In this document: positions 60,997-64,000 of the stretch, one piece after another
Layout: each line of letters starts with the position of its first letter
How positions within the stretch are numbered: the first letter of the stretch is position 1
Source: Caulobacter zeae
GTDB taxonomy: Bacteria > Pseudomonadota > Alphaproteobacteria > Caulobacterales > Caulobacteraceae
Direction: 5' to 3'
Assembly (NCBI RefSeq): GCF_002858925.1
Contig: NZ_PJRS01000049.1
Span: 310,001-374,000 of the forward strand
DNA: 64,000 bases
Notes under the pieces: model-generated
What the model saw: the letters and a program-made list of their open reading frames with translations, nothing else
Database searches by the model: none
What the model was told of the DNA's origin: nothing
Translations under genes and position numbers: made by a program

Positions 60997-62304
60997 ATGA
61001 TACTCCTCGCGCTCGCCGTCGTTCTGTTCCTCGTTCTGTTGAACGGGGTCTTCGCCATGTCCGAACTCGCGGTGGTCTCCGCGCGGCGGGCCAGACTACA
61101 GAGCCAGGCCGACAGGGGAGACCGCGGGGCCAAGATCGCCCTCTCCCTGGCCGAGCACCCGACCCGATTCCTGTCGGCCGTGCAGGTGGGTATCACCCTG
61201 ATCGGCATCCTGGCCGGCGCCTACGGCCAGGCCACCATCGCCGGCGCGCTGGACAAGTGGCTCGAGCCGCAGCCGGTGATCGGCCCGCATTCGGAAATCA
61301 TCGCCACCACCATCGTCGTCGTCGGCCTGACCTATGTGTCGGTGATCCTCGGCGAGCTGGTGCCCAAGCGCCTGGCCCTGATCTTCCCCGACACCATCGC
61401 CCGCGCCATGGCGCCGTTCCTGGCCCTGGTGGCCACCGTGCTGCGCCCGTTCGTGACCCTGCTGACGGTGTCGACCGCCGCCATCCTCAAGCTGATGGGC
61501 GTGCGCGACGAGCGCAACAGCGGCATCACCTCCGAAGAGGTCGAGACCGTCCTGGCCGAAGGCGCCGACGCCGGCCTCATCGAGCCTGAAGAGCGCTCGA
61601 TGATCCAGGAGGTGCTGCGCCTGGGCGACCGTCCGGTCCGCGTGGCCATGACCCCGCGCCGCGACCTCTACTGGATCTCGCTGTCGGACGAGCCCGAGGC
61701 CGTCCTGGCCGAAGTGCGCGAGTGCCCCTATTCGCGCATCGTCGTGGCCATGGAAGGCGACCTCGACGGCGAGATCGGCGTGGTGCTGAAGAAGGACCTG
61801 CTGGACGCCTGCCTCGGCGGCGAGCCGCTGGACCTGCGCGCCCACATCCAGCAGCCGATCGCCATCCCCGAGACCATGTCGCTGCTGCGCGCCATGGCCG
61901 TCTTCAAGCAGACCTCGCTGCACGTGGCCCTGGTGGTCGACGAGTTCGGCTCGGTGCAGGGCGTCATCACCCCGATCGACCTGCTGGAAATGATCGCCGG
62001 CGACTTCCCCGAGGACCACGACGAAGGCGAGCGCCGCATCCTGCGCCGCGAGGACGGCAGCTGGCTGGTCGACGCCCGCCTCGACATCCAGGAGCTCAAC
62101 GACGCCCTGGGCGAGAACTTCGAAGCGGAAGGCGGCTACCACACCGTCGCCGGCCTGATCCTCGATCGCCTGGGCCGCATCCCGGCCGAGGGCGAGATCC
62201 TGCACCTGGGCGCCTTCGACGTCGAGATCGTCGACATGGACGGCTCGCGCATCGACAAGGTCATCCTCAAGGCCGGCAAGGGCCGCGAGGGCGACGAGGG
62301 CTGA
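60997..62304 (+). CDS. CNNM/CorC-HlyC family membrane protein with CBS pair
   Basis: 435 residues. The first 190 residues form a DUF21 (CNNM) domain with three or four membrane helices. A CBS pair follows (about 215-335, e.g. MTPRRDLYWISL and QTSLHVALVVDEFGSVQGVI), and the CorC/HlyC C-terminal domain (DVEIVDMDGSRIDKV) ends the protein. Members are associated with magnesium or cobalt efflux. ATG 60997 begins the first membrane helix directly; upstream extension to 60871 would include the pstS terminator and is rejected. A 13-bp spacer joins it to the next gene. Confidence 0.9.
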   Translation: MILLALAVVLFLVLLNGVFAMSELAVVSARRARLQSQADRGDRGAKIALSLAEHPTRFLSAVQVGITLIGILAGAYGQATIAGALDKWLEPQPVIGPHSEIIATTIVVVGLTYVSVILGELVPKRLALIFPDTIARAMAPFLALVATVLRPFVTLLTVSTAAILKLMGVRDERNSGITSEEVETVLAEGADAGLIEPEERSMIQEVLRLGDRPVRVAMTPRRDLYWISLSDEPEAVLAEVRECPYSRIVVAMEGDLDGEIGVVLKKDLLDACLGGEPLDLRAHIQQPIAIPETMSLLRAMAVFKQTSLHVALVVDEFGSVQGVITPIDLLEMIAGDFPEDHDEGERRILRREDGSWLVDARLDIQELNDALGENFEAEGGYHTVAGLILDRLGRIPAEGEILHLGAFDVEIVDMDGSRIDKVILKAGKGREGDEG

Positions 62305-62317
62305 CGCGGGGCCCGGC

Positions 62318-63085
62318 ATGAGCCATCCGGGGCCCTGGGGCGGCGAGCCGCCGCCCGAGCCGCAGGAGGCGCCGCCGCCGCGCGCCTCATGGCGGCGCTG
62401 GTTGGTCTGGTTCGTCGTGGTCTCGGCGGGCCTGGCGGTGCTGGGCCTGCTGCTGCGCGCCTCGCCCTGGGCGCTGCGCGAGACCAACGACTGGTTCTAC
62501 CTCGCCTGGGGCGGCCTGCTGGCCGCGGCCCTGTCGACCGGCCTGTTGCGGGCGACCCGCCGCCAGGCGCTGCACGGCCTGGGCTATGCGGCGATCTGGG
62601 CCGGGATCGTGCTGGTGCTGGCGGTCGGCTATCTCTATCGGGCCGAACTGTCCGAGGCGCCCCAGCGCCTGCGCATGGCCCTGAACATCGGCGAGCCGGT
62701 GGCCACGGGCGAGCGCGAGCTGCGCGTGGCCCAGGACGCCAGCGGGGCCTTCGTCATCGTCGGCCAGGTCAATGGCCAGCGGGTTCTGTTCCTGGTCGAC
62801 ACCGGCGCCACCAACACCGTGCTGAGCCCCGCCGACGCCCAGCGGATCGGCGTCGACATGGCGTCGTTGCGCTTCGACCAGACCAGCGAGACCGCCAATG
62901 GCCTGGGCTACGGCGCCCAGTGGACCGCCGAGCGCCTCGAGATCGGCCCGATCCGCCGCGACCGTTTCCCGATGGACGTCAACCAGGCCCCGATGAGCGC
63001 CTCGCTGCTGGGCATGAGTTTCCTCAACACCCTGGACTCCTACGAGGTCCGCGGCGGTCAGCTGATTCTGAGGTGGCGGGAGTAG
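62318..63085 (+). CDS. Membrane-anchored retropepsin-like aspartic protease (clan AA)
   Basis: 255 residues. A Pro-rich N-terminus (GEPPPEPQEAPPP) precedes three transmembrane helices (about 26-46, 58-76, 90-105). The protease domain is on the extracytoplasmic or periplasmic side and holds the catalytic DTGAT with Asp161, then the LGMSFLNTLDSYEVRGGQLIL C-terminal signature of the TIGR02281-type family. It probably works as a dimer like retropepsins. Start ATG 62318 is 13 bp after the CorC-like gene, so the two are likely co-transcribed. The substrate is unknown. Confidence 0.85.
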   Translation: MSHPGPWGGEPPPEPQEAPPPRASWRRWLVWFVVVSAGLAVLGLLLRASPWALRETNDWFYLAWGGLLAAALSTGLLRATRRQALHGLGYAAIWAGIVLVLAVGYLYRAELSEAPQRLRMALNIGEPVATGERELRVAQDASGAFVIVGQVNGQRVLFLVDTGATNTVLSPADAQRIGVDMASLRFDQTSETANGLGYGAQWTAERLEIGPIRRDRFPMDVNQAPMSASLLGMSFLNTLDSYEVRGGQLILRWRE

Positions 63086-63095
63086 GGGGCTTTTG

Positions 63096-63121
63096 GACCC
63101 TCCCCCCGAAGGGGGAGGGTC
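63096..63121. terminator. Bidirectional terminator / family A palindrome
   Basis: Perfect 11-bp stem GACCCTCCCCC / GGGGGAGGGTC with a CGAA loop, between the convergent protease and glycosyltransferase genes. Its C-run core resembles the family A repeats. Confidence 0.7.
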
Positions 63122-63127
63122 TTGGCC

Positions 63128-64000
63128 CTAGGCCGCGGTCTTGCGGCGGATCCGCGCCAGGCGCCGAAGCCGGCGCCAGAAGCGGGTCTTTTCCGGTTCG
63201 GGGTAGGGCTGGAGATTCTTGAAGAACTCCTCGGCGCAGGCGCGCCACGAGAAGCCCTCGGCGAACTTGCGCACCGCGGCGTGGTCGATGTCCAGGCACG
63301 CCAAGCAGGCCTCGCGCAGGCCGTCGGTCTGGCCGGGGGCCAGCACGCCGGCGCCCGAGCCCGGGATGATGTCGATGGGGCCGGGGGCCGAGAACGCCGC
63401 CACCGGCACGCCGGCGGCCATGGCCTCCAGGATCACCAGGCCGAAGGTGTCGGTCAGGGACGGGAAGCAGAAGACGTCGGCGCAGGCGAAATGGCGGGCC
63501 AGCTCGTCGCCGAACTTGGCGCCCAGGAACTTCACCTCGGGATATTTCTCGGCCAGCTCCTCGCGCTGGGGACCGTCGCCGATGACGACCTTGGTGCCCG
63601 GCAGGTCGAGGCTGGCGAAGGCCTCGATGTTCTTCTCGACGGCCACGCGGCCGACATTGAGGAAGATCGGTCGGGCCAGGCCCTCGAACAGGTCCGGCTC
63701 GTCCGGCTGGCGCGGCTTGAAGACGTCGGTGTCGACGCCGCGCGACCAAGGCGAGATGTTGCGGAAACCGTGGCGCACCAGCTCGTCGCGCATGGTCGGC
63801 GTGGCCACCATCAGGCGGCCCGACGGCTTGTGGAACCAGCGCATGTAGGTGTAGCCGGCGGCCAGCGGCAGCGGCAGGCGGGCCGAGACGTACTCGGGGA
63901 AGCGCGTGTGGTAGCTGGTCGTGAACGGCAGCTTCCATTCCAGGCAGATGCGGCGCGCGGCCAGGCCGATGGGGCCCTCGGTGGCGATGTGGATCGCCTC
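63128..64000 (-). CDS. GT4-family glycosyltransferase (5' end beyond the window)
   Basis: 290 visible residues; the coding frame continues through the right edge, so the N-terminus is missing. The GT-B layout is visible: TSYHTRFPEY before the linker, then FHKPSGRLMVATPTMRDEL, WSRGVDTDVFKPR, the VGRVAVEKNIEAF nucleotide-binding start, and the E-x7-E motif FGLVILEAMAAGVPVAA. Resembles the alpha-glycosyl/mannosyl transferases acting on lipid acceptors. The C-terminus is basic (RRLARIRRKTAA). Acceptor and sugar donor are unknown. Confidence 0.88.
   Translation of the reverse strand, partial: EAIHIATEGPIGLAARRICLEWKLPFTTSYHTRFPEYVSARLPLPLAAGYTYMRWFHKPSGRLMVATPTMRDELVRHGFRNISPWSRGVDTDVFKPRQPDEPDLFEGLARPIFLNVGRVAVEKNIEAFASLDLPGTKVVIGDGPQREELAEKYPEVKFLGAKFGDELARHFACADVFCFPSLTDTFGLVILEAMAAGVPVAAFSAPGPIDIIPGSGAGVLAPGQTDGLREACLACLDIDHAAVRKFAEGFSWRACAEEFFKNLQPYPEPEKTRFWRRLRRLARIRRKTAA

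Overview
This is a GC-rich chromosomal window (roughly two-thirds G+C by eye) from an alphaproteobacterium, almost certainly a Caulobacter or close relative. Supporting evidence: several large TonB-dependent receptors, the core orders lptC-lptA-lptB-rpoN-(exoD)-hpf-ptsN and hisS-hisZ-hisG, the gltD-gltB pair, two citrate synthase paralogues side by side, non-ATG starts with good Shine-Dalgarno (SD) sequences, and interspersed palindromic repeats. I see no prophage, integron, insertion sequence, rRNA operon or CRISPR array. Assignments rest on reading the sequence; no database search was run.

Layout. 1-6 kb: dTDP-rhamnose epimerase rfbC, queG, a GST, heptose kinase/adenylyltransferase hldE, a CDF metal exporter and a sulfotransferase-like gene. 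6-12 kb: a TonB receptor, then divergent citrate synthase paralogues, one carrying an N-terminal helix-turn-helix. 12-20.7 kb: gltB/gltD glutamate synthase, uppP, an NDUFA9-like reductase with a small partner, and tRNA-Leu(CAG). 20.9-27.2 kb: RNase D-like exonuclease, LPS transport genes lptCAB, sigma-54, exoD, hibernation factor and EIIA-Ntr. 27.2-36 kb: secreted hypotheticals, a MaoC-like protein, dsbD, a second sulfotransferase, a secreted beta-helix protein, a DUF1353 lipoprotein, a secreted redoxin and pgi. 36-42 kb: a second TonB receptor and a large secreted GH2 glycosidase. 42-47.4 kb: histidine genes hisS-hisZ-hisG behind a histidine-rich leader peptide, a candidate small RNA, and a MarR-GNAT fusion with tandem operator-like repeats. 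47.4-52.4 kb: thioesterase, Zur-like regulator, a PAP2 phosphatase with an altered motif, and a two-gene polyamine operon. 52.6-60.9 kb: phosphorus-acquisition genes phnCDE, a third TonB receptor, an OprO/P-like porin and a stand-alone PstS. 61-64 kb: CorC/HlyC-like CBS protein, membrane aspartic protease and a truncated GT4 glycosyltransferase.

Most notable: (1) an unlisted 26-codon ORF at 42151-42231 with two His-His-His runs upstream of hisS, followed by overlapping alternative hairpins, looks like a ribosome-mediated attenuator. (2) 46027-46183 has promoter, two perfect hairpins and terminator of a small RNA. (3) The HTH-citrate synthase faces its paralogue across a short AT-rich palindromic intergenic region. 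(4) The MarR-GNAT gene has two near-identical 17-bp repeats 25 bp apart just upstream. (5) Pho-box-like 11-bp-phased repeats precede phnC, the third TonB receptor and the porin, suggesting one phosphate-starvation regulon.
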